A stretch of DNA of 64,000 nt from DATFVA01 sp963721075 (GTDB taxonomy: Bacteria > Bacteroidota > Ignavibacteria > Ignavibacteriales > Ignavibacteriaceae), in contig CAVRHV010000007.1 in assembly GCA_963721075.1 (NCBI GenBank), forward strand, positions 186,001 to 250,000, written 5' to 3'. The first letter of the stretch is position 1. Every line of letters begins with the position of its first letter. A program made the translations under genes and the position numbers. The notes beneath the pieces are model-generated. The model was given only the letters and a program-made list of their open reading frames with translations. It did not search any database and was not told the DNA's origin. Shown piece after piece: positions 45,596 through 56,141 of this stretch.

Positions 45596-46627
45596 TTATT
45601 CCGTTACAAGTATTCTTTTTTTGAATGGGAAATTATGGTTGCCGTTTTCGTTCGCAGCTGTAATCTTAATATCATGAAATCCCGGTTTAACATTCTGCAG
45701 ATTTATACTCAGAGTATTTGATTGCTTACTGAAAGTATAATTTAAAGTTTTAACAGAATCAAATAGAACTTCAATTGAGGAGGAATCGATACTGCTGTTA
45801 TCAGCCAGACTGTAGGCCAGGTTAATATCGCCGGTCTGGTATAGCGTATCACTATTTAGAGCCCTGACTTCCGGTATACCTGCTTTAAGGTAACGATAGA
45901 GTCCTTTAAAAATTCCCCAGGCTTCTATCTTATTGAATTCGTCTATAGCAAGGAGACGTTCCTCAATATGGTGTGTATGAAATCCGCACTCAACAAGCAC
46001 TGCAGGGATATGTGTTTCTCTTAGGACAGAAAATCCTTCACCGGGATAAATATTATAATCTGAATATGTTCCGTCGAAAGAACCGGGCCCTCCCGAATTC
46101 CTCATAGCATATGCAAGGTCTCTTTCGATGTATCTTGCAATGTCCCGATCACAGGCATCAAACTCATAATCATCAGGTTTAGCATGGTAATAGACAGAAG
46201 TGTAATTTGTATAATCGTCGCCTTCGGTCGGAGGAGCATTATGATGTATACTAATGAAAATGTCTGCCCCGCTTTTATCAGCCAGTAAAGACCTGTCCTT
46301 CAGTCCCACAGTTTTATCTGTTACTCTCGACATCAGAACAACCGCACCGGCTTGTTCCAGGAATTGTCTCAGGTATAATGCCACCCGGAGATTTACATCT
46401 GCCTCAACTGCTATACCCCGGGGTCCTTTGTTTTTTCTATCTTCTCCTCCGTGTCCGGGATCGAGAAAGAATTTGAGATTTGCAAAATATGGGGATGAAT
46501 CCAGGATATATTCCTGTTCCTTTTGGGGATTTTTTAACTCAGCAGGTACGTCGTAGTAAATGTTTTCCAATGATGAACATCCTGCCATAATAACACCCGT
46601 TAAAAAAAGCAGGATATAATACTTCAC
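45596..46627 (-). CDS. N-acetylmuramoyl-L-alanine amidase, lipoprotein
   Basis: This 343-residue Amidase_3 enzyme cleaves the amide bond between N-acetylmuramic acid and L-alanine of peptidoglycan. The SPII signal is MKYYILLFLTGVIMAG-C17. Zinc and catalytic residues are visible: H59 in LDPGHGGED, E75 in AVEADVNLRVAL, H in FISIHHNAPP, and the Glu in VLVECGFHTH. A C-terminal beta-sandwich-like domain (about 255-343) may bind the wall or a partner. It lies between the flavin-barrel protein (1 bp) and the SpmA-SpmB gene. Confidence 0.92.
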   Translation of the reverse strand: MKYYILLFLTGVIMAGCSSLENIYYDVPAELKNPQKEQEYILDSSPYFANLKFFLDPGHGGEDRKNKGPRGIAVEADVNLRVALYLRQFLEQAGAVVLMSRVTDKTVGLKDRSLLADKSGADIFISIHHNAPPTEGDDYTNYTSVYYHAKPDDYEFDACDRDIARYIERDLAYAMRNSGGPGSFDGTYSDYNIYPGEGFSVLRETHIPAVLVECGFHTHHIEERLLAIDEFNKIEAWGIFKGLYRYLKAGIPEVRALNSDTLYQTGDINLAYSLADNSSIDSSSIEVLFDSVKTLNYTFSKQSNTLSINLQNVKPGFHDIKITAANENGNHNFPFKKRILVTE

Positions 46628-46628
46628 C

Positions 46629-47087
46629 CTAAATTCCTTCTTCTTCAGCCGCCTGAATTTCTTCTGAATCTATCATGATCAGTTCTTTAGGGTTTGCAGT
46701 TTTGGATTCAGTCTCTTTTTTCAGAGAATATTTCGAAATGTATTTTCCCTTGATATCTTCTATCGTCTTCTTTTCATCAACAATTTTTATTGAACCTATT
46801 ACAGTAGCTGAAAACAAATAATAACTGTCTTCTTTAGTCCTGTTTTTCTTCAGTCTTTCATCTTTAATAATGGTAAAGCTTACAGGACCATTAAAGCCTA
46901 TTTTCTCGTAAACCTCATCATCCTTATCAAGAAAAAAGTAGATATTTTTATCAATGTAGAGGAAAGTCGTCGTATACTGTACTGGCCTCTCGCCGTCGAT
47001 ATTAAAAGCGAGGATACCCCCGGAACTGCTGTTCAGTTCTTTTTCAATGGTTTCAAGATCGCGTATATATGAGATTTTTCTGTGCAT
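46629..47087 (-). CDS. Pyridoxamine 5'-phosphate oxidase-like flavin split-barrel protein
   Basis: This 152-residue protein looks like a PNPOx/FMN split barrel: GILAFNIDGERPVQYTTTFLY, IYFFLDKDDEVYEKIGFNGPV and LFSATVIGSIKIVD follow the family's strand pattern of short NimA-like proteins. Cofactor (FMN, heme or F420) and substrate are unknown. It is 34 bp after the helicase gene and 1 bp before the amidase gene. Confidence 0.7.
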   Translation of the reverse strand: MHRKISYIRDLETIEKELNSSSGGILAFNIDGERPVQYTTTFLYIDKNIYFFLDKDDEVYEKIGFNGPVSFTIIKDERLKKNRTKEDSYYLFSATVIGSIKIVDEKKTIEDIKGKYISKYSLKKETESKTANPKELIMIDSEEIQAAEEEGI

Positions 47088-47121
47088 TTTACACCATTCT
47101 GTTATCTGTAGACATTATTAT

Positions 47122-50100
47122 TTATGCCCGCCCAACTATACAGCTTGAATTTTTTATTGCGAAATTACAATCCTGACAATGAGATAGATTCTGATCAAAC
47201 TTATTTTTTCTTATCTGATACACCATTTCCCTTACCTGTTTTCCAAATGCGTAAGCTTCATCATAGCTGATAATTTCTTTAACGTCCTCCCCCGGAAAAT
47301 TGATAAAAATTAACCTGAGTTCAAAGGATGTTAATTCTTTAAAGAAACGACTTACAATATAGGAATAAAATTTCAATTGATGGAAATACAGTGAGGCACG
47401 GTCACAAATTTCTTCCTTGTTAATTGAGTCTGTTTTATAATCGATAATAATACCTTTGTTCCCTTCAATTATCAGCTTGTCTATTATCCCATGCAGGAAA
47501 TAGTCCTCATCATTTACATAAATCTCATATTCATTAAATGAATTCTTATAAGAAGAGATCTTTTTGTAAACTTCAGATTTATTTAATTCCGACAGCTTTC
47601 GCGATATTTCACTGCTTAAGGAGGTGATGCTGCCCGGAACCGATGAATCAAATTCAGTTCGTATTATCTGTTCAACTTCTTCCGGCGAAAGGTTTAGTCT
47701 GTCTTTCTGTAATATTTTGTGAATTATGCTCCCTTTCCATTCGGCTGTTACAATTCTTTTCTCTTCGGATCCTTCTTCCTGAACCTCTTCCTTAGGACTT
47801 AATTCATAACCGGATTTTTTGATTTTCGTTCCCGAAAGCGACTTAATATAATCTTTCATAAGTCCCGACATCTCAAGCTCAAAGGTAAGTCTGTATTTCA
47901 ACGGACATTGTTTGAAAACAGCGAACCGGGTTGCTGATATCACTTCCATCTTCGGATAATCCTCAGTTCTGCTAATCAGTACACCATTAGGCTCTGAAGA
48001 ATTAGGACCATTTACCGAATCATTAACTGCTTCATCAACACTCCTGACGATCTTTACCTCTTTTGATAGTTCTCTCGAGAAATTTTCAAACTTCCCCCCT
48101 TCGTTCTTCAGAAACTGAAGTCGATCTGTAAATGTGAATACATCCTGTGTGAAATCAATCTTAAGGCCTTCCTGAAGAAGTCCCATAAAGGAGTCTGCTT
48201 TATAGTTCTCACTATCTTCGGCACTTATAAATAAATAATTTTTTGCACGGGTCACGCCGACATAGAATAATCTTTTTAATTCAGCAGCTTCTTTTTTAGC
48301 AGAGATATAATCATACAGAGAACTTATGGGGGGTGATTCATATTCTCCGAAATAATCATCGTTAACCGGCACTTTTGTCAGAAGACCATAATCCTTATCT
48401 ATCTGAATACTCCCCTTCTTTACTCTATCCGTATTAGTAGTTTCATGAGCATTATAAATGAAAACCGCCGGGTATTCCAAACCTTTCGCCTGGTGAAGGG
48501 TCATCACTTTTACCGAATCAGATTCATCTGCGATTGCTGCCTGGGCTTCATCCTCCATCTCTTCAATTGAGTTCTTCAGAAAATCAACATAATCATACAT
48601 TGTTTTGAACCCCTTACCCTGGAAAGTGATGGTCAGCTTTACAAGCTTATCAATATTTGCTGTTTCCTGCTGTCCTGATGCTTTTTGCGAAAGCACTGCA
48701 AGGTAACCACTCTCACCTAAGATCCTCCGCAGCAGCCTTGGGGCATTAAAAACCTTTGCCTCTTCCAGATGACCTTTAAGCTTTTCGCAGATAGCCTGCA
48801 GATTCTCGTCCGACGAACAGGCCTTTAACAATTTTTCCCAGAAGGTATTACCATCGTACAGCATGAGCTCGAAGATCCGGTCGTCTGAAATATTAAAGAA
48901 AGGTGAACGAAGAATTCCCACCAGTGCGGTATCATTCCGGGGGTCCAGAAGAAATGAGAAGTAGTTATATATATCATATACCGACTGACGCTGATAGAAT
49001 CCTTTGCCGCCTACAATGCTGAATGGAATATTCTTCTCAATGAACTTTTTTTCCAGCGGCATGAAAGATTTCCTTTTTCTCACAAGAACAGCAATGTCTT
49101 TCCAGTCTAATGGATCTCTTCCATCTGCCCCTTTAACCAGTGAAATAATTCGGCGGGCAGCCAGTTCAGCTTCGTCCAATGATTCGGTTTTCTCTCCATC
49201 CTTACCCGAAGTCCCGATAATTATTTCAATCATACTTTCTGTTTCTTCCCCTTTGGCACAGACGAGATCGGAATGGTTTACTTCATTAAAAAGATTGTTC
49301 GGACTGGAAAAAAGATTTCTAAAAAGCTTATTAACAAAAAGACAGATACCCGGAGCCATTCTAAAGCTGTCGGGCAGACTCAGCAGAGATTTTTCACCCG
49401 AGGCAGAACTTATATTTTCTTTGGTAACTCTGAAAACCTCCAGATCAGCGTCCCTGAACATATAAATACTCTGCTTTTCATCTCCTACCACAAAAAGGTT
49501 TCCTTCCTTCAGATAGTCGAGTATAGGAAGGAATATCTGGTACTGGATCTCGTTGGTATCCTGGTATTCATCAACCATAATATATCTGTACTTATTTGAG
49601 AGCTCCGCCTTAACAGCCGGGATCTTCAACAGATTCTTCGTAAGGATCAGGATATCTTCATAATCAAGAAAACCATTCTCTCTTTTCTTTGCTTCATACC
49701 TCTCCACACAGCAGCTGAAAAGGTTCATAATTGATTTACCAAACTTTGCCAGACTTAATTCGCTCTGTTCAGAGTTTTCAGGATACTTCAGCTTTGATAC
49801 ATCCTGCAAATATCTTTCAGCTTCAGTAATTCTATCGTTTAGATTATCCCGCATTCCGCTGGCAAGGTAACTCTGTTTTCTGACTTCACATTTTGAAGTA
49901 AATCCCAGACTTCTGATCAGTTCCAGAACCCTGATCTTATCCGCAGCATCGCTTCCCTGCTCTAAATCTTCAATTAAGTCCCGGATTTTCAGAGCTCTTT
50001 CATTATCTGCTTTATGTGATAGAACAGTTTCATTTATCAGGGTTAATGAATTGATGAATTCCTTTTCGCCTATTTCAATCAGTTTTCCTGCTGTTTTTAG

Positions 50101-50718
50101 AAATGATTCGTGGAAAAAATCGCGTATTTCATGGGTGTTCTTACTATAAATCCTTTCCTGCAGATCGGATACTTTTTTTCGTTCTTTTACCAGTGAACTC
50201 AATTGAGAGGCAAGGACAAGTCGTGATCGAAAGAATCTGACAAGGTATTTTGAATCGTCTGCAGGGCCTGTACCTGATAGTGATTCTCTTAATACCTCTT
50301 CCACCGAAAGTTCAATCAGCTCATCAGAGGTAATCTGGTCAATCGACTGGAAGTTCGCATCAAGACCTGCCTCCACAGGAAACTGTCTTAAAATATCAAT
50401 ACAGAAAGAATGGATCGTTGAAATATTGGCTGAAACCAGCTGTCTCCTTATACGGTTTAATAGCTTCTTCTCATCTTCATTACCGGAACTATCATAGCGG
50501 CTTTCTATATATTCAGCTATCTTTTTATAAAGTTCACTTGCAGCTTTATCGGTAAATGTAATTGCTGCTATTTGTCCTATTGAACCATTCAGTGAAATTG
50601 CAATCTCAAGGTAACGCCGGGAAAGCACAAATGTTTTTCCCGAACCGGCATTCGCAGTTAAGGAGATGTGGTCTTTAAAATTAAGTGCATTCTTCTGATG
50701 TGTAGTAAGCTGATCCAT
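47122..50718 (-). CDS. AddA-like UvrD-family helicase with C-terminal PD-(D/E)XK nuclease and Fe-S cysteines
   Basis: This is a 1198-residue helicase-nuclease for DNA end processing and recombination. Walker A ANAGSGKT (22-29, K28), AAITFTDKAA, motif II MVDEYQDTN, motif III GDEKQSIYMFRD, motif V VMTLHQAKGLEYPAVF and motif VI FYVGVTRAKN are present. The nuclease has HGIIDKL...IIDYKTDS and QLKFYSYIV. Four cysteines frame it: FKQCPLKYR before it and C-x2-C-x8-C at the very end (HCQDCNFAIKNSSC). They resemble the iron-staple of AddB and Cas4, unusual for an AddA-type protein. No AddB gene is next to it; a kinase gene lies 12 bp upstream. Confidence 0.9.
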   Translation of the reverse strand: MDQLTTHQKNALNFKDHISLTANAGSGKTFVLSRRYLEIAISLNGSIGQIAAITFTDKAASELYKKIAEYIESRYDSSGNEDEKKLLNRIRRQLVSANISTIHSFCIDILRQFPVEAGLDANFQSIDQITSDELIELSVEEVLRESLSGTGPADDSKYLVRFFRSRLVLASQLSSLVKERKKVSDLQERIYSKNTHEIRDFFHESFLKTAGKLIEIGEKEFINSLTLINETVLSHKADNERALKIRDLIEDLEQGSDAADKIRVLELIRSLGFTSKCEVRKQSYLASGMRDNLNDRITEAERYLQDVSKLKYPENSEQSELSLAKFGKSIMNLFSCCVERYEAKKRENGFLDYEDILILTKNLLKIPAVKAELSNKYRYIMVDEYQDTNEIQYQIFLPILDYLKEGNLFVVGDEKQSIYMFRDADLEVFRVTKENISSASGEKSLLSLPDSFRMAPGICLFVNKLFRNLFSSPNNLFNEVNHSDLVCAKGEETESMIEIIIGTSGKDGEKTESLDEAELAARRIISLVKGADGRDPLDWKDIAVLVRKRKSFMPLEKKFIEKNIPFSIVGGKGFYQRQSVYDIYNYFSFLLDPRNDTALVGILRSPFFNISDDRIFELMLYDGNTFWEKLLKACSSDENLQAICEKLKGHLEEAKVFNAPRLLRRILGESGYLAVLSQKASGQQETANIDKLVKLTITFQGKGFKTMYDYVDFLKNSIEEMEDEAQAAIADESDSVKVMTLHQAKGLEYPAVFIYNAHETTNTDRVKKGSIQIDKDYGLLTKVPVNDDYFGEYESPPISSLYDYISAKKEAAELKRLFYVGVTRAKNYLFISAEDSENYKADSFMGLLQEGLKIDFTQDVFTFTDRLQFLKNEGGKFENFSRELSKEVKIVRSVDEAVNDSVNGPNSSEPNGVLISRTEDYPKMEVISATRFAVFKQCPLKYRLTFELEMSGLMKDYIKSLSGTKIKKSGYELSPKEEVQEEGSEEKRIVTAEWKGSIIHKILQKDRLNLSPEEVEQIIRTEFDSSVPGSITSLSSEISRKLSELNKSEVYKKISSYKNSFNEYEIYVNDEDYFLHGIIDKLIIEGNKGIIIDYKTDSINKEEICDRASLYFHQLKFYSYIVSRFFKELTSFELRLIFINFPGEDVKEIISYDEAYAFGKQVREMVYQIRKNKFDQNLSHCQDCNFAIKNSSCIVGRA

Positions 50719-50730
50719 TAAATGATATAA

Positions 50731-53700
50731 TTAACTGTTTTGTTTCTGCCGGGGGATAAGGATTCTGAATTTTGTACCCTTGTCTTTTTTTTCTGCAAGA
50801 GAAATCGTACCGCCGATACCTTCAATAAATCTTTTTGAAAGTTTAAGGCCGATACCCATTCCTTTTTCTTTAGTTGTATAACCGGGATCGAATATCTTTT
50901 CCCGGTGCAGCAGATCGATTCCTTTACCGTCATCATCAATGATAAGAATAAAATATTCTTCATCATTTTTAAGTGATAAATTTATATTCTGTGCTTCAGC
51001 CTGAATAGAATTCCTGAGCATATTAATGATCAGTCGCCTCAGCTGAAACTTATCCGTTTCAGCTACAGCCTCACTGAGGCCGGTAGAAAAGTCGATATTT
51101 ACATCCTCCTCAAGGAACAGATCAAGCGCATCCTTAATAACAGGAATGATATCCATTGTTTCAAGCTTAAAGTTAGGCATTCGGGCAAACCTGGAGAACT
51201 CTGATGCTATAAGGCTGAGATTATCAATCTGATTAAGTACTGTGCCTGAAACCTTCTCGAAGATAGAATCGAAGTTCTTATTTTTATCTTTATAAGAAAT
51301 AATCAGCTGCTGAACCGCTAATTTCATCGGGGTTAAGGGATTTTTTATTTCATGAGCAACCTGTTTGGCCATTTCCTTCCAGGCATTTTCTCTTTCAAGC
51401 TCAGCCATCTCGATTTCATTGCGTTTAAGCTCCTGGGTCATCGCATTAAAGCCTTCAAGCAGCTCCCTTACCTCACCGCGCTCGTTAAGATCCAGCTGAA
51501 CATTAAGATCACCATGAGCCACCGAATCAGTTGCCCTGGTAAGTCTTCTTATAGGGGAGGATATTTTATTTGCAAGAATTGTACTTATAATAATGATAAG
51601 GATTGTGGCAAAGGAATAAATCCCGAAAAGGAAAACATCTACATCAATAGGAGAAAAGCCAAGATGGACTTTGTTGAACGCATCATTCACCCCGATTGTA
51701 AAATCTTTCCCTTCAATAGTTATTTTCTTGTAAAAGGAATCGTAAGTATAGTTCTCAATTCTTTCTTTAGTGAGGTATTCCCTGTAGCTGAGGTAGTTAA
51801 GGTGATAATAAACGTCTGAATCAAGCTTTTTGTCGAAGAGTCCTGCCTGGTAAAACTGGCTTCTTGAACTGAACAGCTGGTTGGTATTATCATAGACAGA
51901 GAATGAGATTCGGAGTTCTCTTCCCGCGTTTTCAAATGCCTGTTCAATTGATTTCTGACCGTTATTTTCTACCTGAGACCGGACATGGTTTTCAAGGTAA
52001 TTAGATCTTCGTTCAGTTCGTTAAAAACTGCAGCCTGACTCCTGTCGGCCACTATCTGGCGATTATAAATTGCAAGAATTATGACCGGTATAATCGATAT
52101 AATAAGAAAGGCGATCAGCAGCTGGGTTCTGAAGCTGTACTTAAATTCCGAAATTGTAATTAAAAAGAATACAATAAATAATATCAGGATGAATATACTG
52201 TGTACAAGGAACACCTTAAAGAAATTGAACAGATTCCAGGTTATATGTTTTTCTACAAGAGAAACAGCAGTTATTATATGATTTCCATTTTCATTCGTTT
52301 TTAATGCATATGTAATGTAGTTTTCACCATTCAGATTTATCGTCATCCAGGCTTCATTATCCTGTGAAAATTTTGCATTTAGTATTGGTTCATACTGGTC
52401 GCGCGAAGGATATATATCTCCGTAAACCTGTATCAACTTCGAGTTCCTGAACTCAAAGATCTTAAGCTGACGCAGATCAAGAACGGAGTTTATTATGTTC
52501 TTCTTTGATTCCAGAAAATCGGGAATATTCCTCGCTCCCCAATTCTGAAGCGTAAAGTTCAGCACAGCCCCGATGTATCCCGAAATAATTCCTCTTTCCT
52601 TCACCGGAACAATACCCGCAAAGATCTTCCCGGCGGGACCCTGATCTGCCGCCATTTCAGCAATTGCAGGTTCATTACCCGTATAGTTAACAAGCTGTGC
52701 AGGCATTTTAAAATCATTTCGTATCCCTATACCGAATCGGCCGATCTGATTCATATCCTTATCAAAAACCATAACAGCAGAATTTATAGATTCGCGCTGA
52801 AGAGAGCTGTTGCTCCATATAATAAATGCAAGTGAGTTATAATTGGAATTCAGCATGTAAAAAGAATTCCTGACCTGCGGGTTATCTACCGCACTTGTAA
52901 GCGTTTCGTTCAGAAGGAAATGCAGAAGGTTATCATCGGGACGGTTAATCTCAAGAGCGCTCGTCTTGAGCGATTCTTTCTCCAGCTGCAGATTATAAAA
53001 ATTAAGCAGGGTAATAGTTATAACTGAGGCAGCCAGTGTTGCATAAACAAAATTGTAAAGCGAGTTGAGACGTCTGAATAGTATATAGTAAAGAACCAGG
53101 AAAACAAGCAGTACAAACACGAATCCCAGTGTGTAATTAATCAGGGGTTCATGCTGAATGTAGATAAAAAGAAATCCGGTTATCTCAAATCCTAAAAGAG
53201 AGTAAAAGAATATTAGTCTCCGCTTTTTTTCATCCTCCTCAGGTACTGTATAAAAGAGCAGCAGGAAATATGAGATCAGGAAAAGAATTATGGTCAGCCC
53301 TATAAGCAGGATGGCAAAATTCATTACAAGAAATATAAAATCAGGAATAAGATTTGCCTCCTGGAAGTATCTCAATGTTGAGTCGAAGATAACGCTTTTC
53401 ATCGAGGCGTATAGTCCGCGGAACGTCATAAAGAAAAGCAGAGCAGTGGGAATAAATAATATGCCGAAGAGAGAATACTTTTTATACTTAACCGAATCGG
53501 GATCTCTGATAAAATCGATCACATACAGGTAGGTACGGATACTAATAATAAGAATAAAAATAGAGGATATTATCAGTTCTACGGGCGATTTCACAATTCC
53601 CCATGCAAATGCTGAAGAGAAGTTTGCCGGATCAACTGCCGGACCCTCAAGCAAATGCGAAGGAAAGCCTACTATAAAAATGACTGCTCTGAATAAACTG

Positions 53701-54575
53701 CAGTAAAAGATAAATACCAGCAGTCTTATTGACCGATATTTAATGCTTTTATATTCTTTTCTGAATCCAAATGCAATGAAAAATAAAGCAACTGCAACCA
53801 GAACCGACTGAAACTGATTGGTTGTATTCTGGATAGAACTTATGTATGTGTCCAGACCCGGCTTAAAAAAGCTGACTGTACCGATCTTACTGTCCTTATT
53901 ATTTATAAGATCGAAAGAGTATTTTCTTCCGTCCCTGGATTTTGGGGTGAACGGATTATAATTAACGTCGAATCTGGTAAGGTATTTTTCTGAAATTTCC
54001 TTTGTAAAATTCAGCTCATTGTAATATTGATTCTGCAAAGAATAATCTTTTTCAATAGGAAGACTGACAAGGTAATAAAAGAGATCGTTCTCAATTCGGA
54101 CTGTATCGGTAACTGAAAGATAGGTAACAAGATCTCCCTGATAAAAATGGGTTTCGCCGACCGGAAAACTTAAAGGAAAAATATCATCCTGGCCTATGGC
54201 GATCGATCGGTTCCAGGCAATCATTTTGCCGTTCGGTGCCAGCACTTCAACAGAATAATCACTGTACATATCATCGTTGACAAGCTTAATCAGCGCACCG
54301 TAGGATGAGTTTCCGGGACTAAGTGTTGTTTTCAGTTTACTTCGTATACCGGCAGAAACGGAGAGCAGGTTCGATTCTTTCTGTTTCAGGATAGAATTGA
54401 CTGATGACTCTATATCCTGAATTTCTTCCGTGAGCTTTTCAGGCCAGTCATTTTCAGTAAACCTTATATAGATGGGGGTTAATATTCCCGAGACAAGAAT
54501 TAGAAGTAAAATAAAAAAGACGATAGCAAAGTACTTCCTATCGCCTTCAAATATCTGAAAAATTTTAATCGGCAT
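50731..54575 (-). CDS. Very large NtrY-like sensor histidine kinase, one apparent missing base
   Basis: This membrane kinase has about 1281 residues once one base is restored at 51996-51997 (the first frame ends DLITLKTMSGLR, the second continues LENHVRSQVENNGQ). The corrected length is exactly 1282 codons. The first 960 residues hold an N-terminal helix, an extracytoplasmic domain, a multi-span block around 270-520, a second sensor-like domain and further helices. A HAMP domain (SSPIRRLTRATDSVAHGDL) follows, then the H box with H about 1075 (QVAHEIKNPLTPMKLA), an N box (NMLRNSIQAEA) and GMGIGLKLSK. No response regulator is adjacent. Its ATG shares one base with the upstream DUF4783 stop. Confidence 0.88.
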
Positions 54576-55024
54576 TAATTAATTGTAATCTGTGAAATCT
54601 TCCAGTTTTTACCTGTTTTCTTTAATGCAATATATACCTGCGCTATATCTCTTTTACCGCGGTATTCAAACTGGTATTCTCCGGTTGCATATGGGTTGTT
54701 TGAATCAGCTTGAATATTGTCGAATCTGAATGCAGTTACCCTGTATACCTTAAAGAAATCCTCAAGTACATAATAAGCCTGGTTTGAGCTGTAATAGCCG
54801 CTTATACCATTCGAAAGACTTAAATAAGTCTGTGAAGAAAAATACCTGGCTATAGATTCAACATCCTGGTCAGCTATTCCGCTGCTGATATCAGTGAAGA
54901 TCCTGTAGCTTTCACTTTGTGTGTTCTTTTTTGAGTTTGAATTAGAATTAAAGTTCTGCGGATAAACAACGTTTACAAAGTTCAGGCAGAGAAGGCTTAA
55001 TAGTATGTAAAAACTTTTCTTCAT
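54575..55024 (-). CDS. DUF4783-type small exported protein
   Basis: This 149-residue protein has a signal peptide (MKKSFYILLSLLCLNFVNVV) and one SnoaL/NTF2-like domain: DQDVESIARYFSSQTYLSL, QAYYVLEDFFKVYRVT and KKTGKNWKISQITIN. This matches DUF4783, common in Bacteroidota-like genomes; its function is unknown. I use the ATG at 55024 rather than a TTG eight codons upstream. It overlaps the histidine kinase start by one base and is therefore translationally coupled to it. Confidence 0.8.
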   Translation of the reverse strand: MKKSFYILLSLLCLNFVNVVYPQNFNSNSNSKKNTQSESYRIFTDISSGIADQDVESIARYFSSQTYLSLSNGISGYYSSNQAYYVLEDFFKVYRVTAFRFDNIQADSNNPYATGEYQFEYRGKRDIAQVYIALKKTGKNWKISQITIN

Positions 55025-55059
55025 TTTATTCAGCCATAATTTAATCAAACTTCCAGCCT

Positions 55060-55290
55060 AAATCTATAATCATCTTGTCATTTGTCGTTATGAGAGAGTC
55101 CTCGAATCCTGTCTCTTGTCATTACGAATTTGCCGTTGGCTTTTAGCCAACGGTTTCAGATCCTTACTCACTCTGCATTGAATCCTCGGCTTTAGCCACA
55201 TTAAAAATCTACTTCTGACAAAATCATATATTACTCTTTCCACTACTGTCATTATTAGGAAGTCCTCGACCGAATCAATCCGATCGAGGC
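55060..55290. repeat. Spacer with GTCATT-type hairpin repeats (REP-like)
   Basis: No gene seen. Related starts of the type GTCATTW occur at about 55078, 55118 and 55248, each followed by a short inverted repeat. The strongest are CCGTTGGCT-TTT-AGCCAACGG at 55132-55152 and CCTCGA...TCGAGG around 55264-55289. A similar GTCATTCCGAA element lies at 62993. This looks like a family of dispersed intergenic hairpins. Confidence 0.45.
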
Positions 55291-55310
55291 CTCCAAAGAA
55301 CTATTCTTAA

Positions 55311-56141
55311 TTATTCAGACACTGCTGCAATTGTTCTTGTCATCGGTCTGCTCAATTCTTTTCTTTCACCCGCAGGTTTTCTTGGTTTCAGCATCGTCTC
55401 GCCTTTAACCAGCTGGAAAGACCAATCGAATACTATCCTTGTTGAAGTTATTGAAGATATCCTGACCTTTGCGTAGTGATTGTCCCATGTCCAGATAACA
55501 TAAGTGTGTCCAACCTTTGCAATTTCATCTTTTGTAGTACTCCAGCCTCCGTCGGGTGCATAAGCGATATCCCAGATATCCTGAGTAACTCCCATATCCT
55601 GAATATCGGTATCATCCCATACGTCGAGGTAATAAGTGCCCTGGTAATTTTCAAAGAAGAAATCTGCGGTCTGGTCATCATAAGGTACAACGCTGTAATC
55701 ATTGAATGTATAACCCGCCAGATCCGGGAAACGACGGTAATCGAAAATAGACTGATCGAAGCCTTCCGGTCTTGGAGTAGCATATATTACATCATAGCTC
55801 AGTTCACTTTCATTCCCATTATAATCATATGCCGTAACCGCATAATAGGTTGTTATTCCGTTTGAGGCATCATAGTCAACAAAATAATTTTCGCTTGTAG
55901 ATCCGATCAAAGTATATTTACCATCATAGCTGTCTGCATAATAAACATTGTAACCTGCCAGGTCACGCTCATAGTTGTTATTCCAGGAAAGATCCACGCG
56001 GTTATCTCCATTTAGCACGGTAATACCGGTCGGTACCGCGGGCGGTGTATTGTCAACCCTGTTATATGGGTCATTTACTCCACATGAGTAAAGAATAAAC
56101 GATGTTAAAAGCATCAACGGGTAATATATCAATTTTTTCAT
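55311..56141 (-). CDS. Lipoprotein with fibronectin type III domain
   Basis: This 276-residue protein has an SPII signal (MKKLIYYPLMLLTSFILYS-C). A fibronectin-III domain follows at about 30-125 (PPAVPTGITVLNGDNRVDLSW, then AGYNVYYADS and YYAVTAYDYNGNES). The second half (130-276) is an all-beta region with many aromatic residues (DFFFENYQGTYYLDVWDD) that I do not recognise. It is probably held at the outer membrane. I chose the ATG at 56141; the upstream start at 56165 only adds eight residues before the signal. Confidence 0.82.
   Translation of the reverse strand: MKKLIYYPLMLLTSFILYSCGVNDPYNRVDNTPPAVPTGITVLNGDNRVDLSWNNNYERDLAGYNVYYADSYDGKYTLIGSTSENYFVDYDASNGITTYYAVTAYDYNGNESELSYDVIYATPRPEGFDQSIFDYRRFPDLAGYTFNDYSVVPYDDQTADFFFENYQGTYYLDVWDDTDIQDMGVTQDIWDIAYAPDGGWSTTKDEIAKVGHTYVIWTWDNHYAKVRISSITSTRIVFDWSFQLVKGETMLKPRKPAGERKELSRPMTRTIAAVSE

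Noticed and set aside
51720..51947. Short gene between the two kinase halves
   Set aside because: The true frame of the kinase runs through this region without a stop after the single-base correction.
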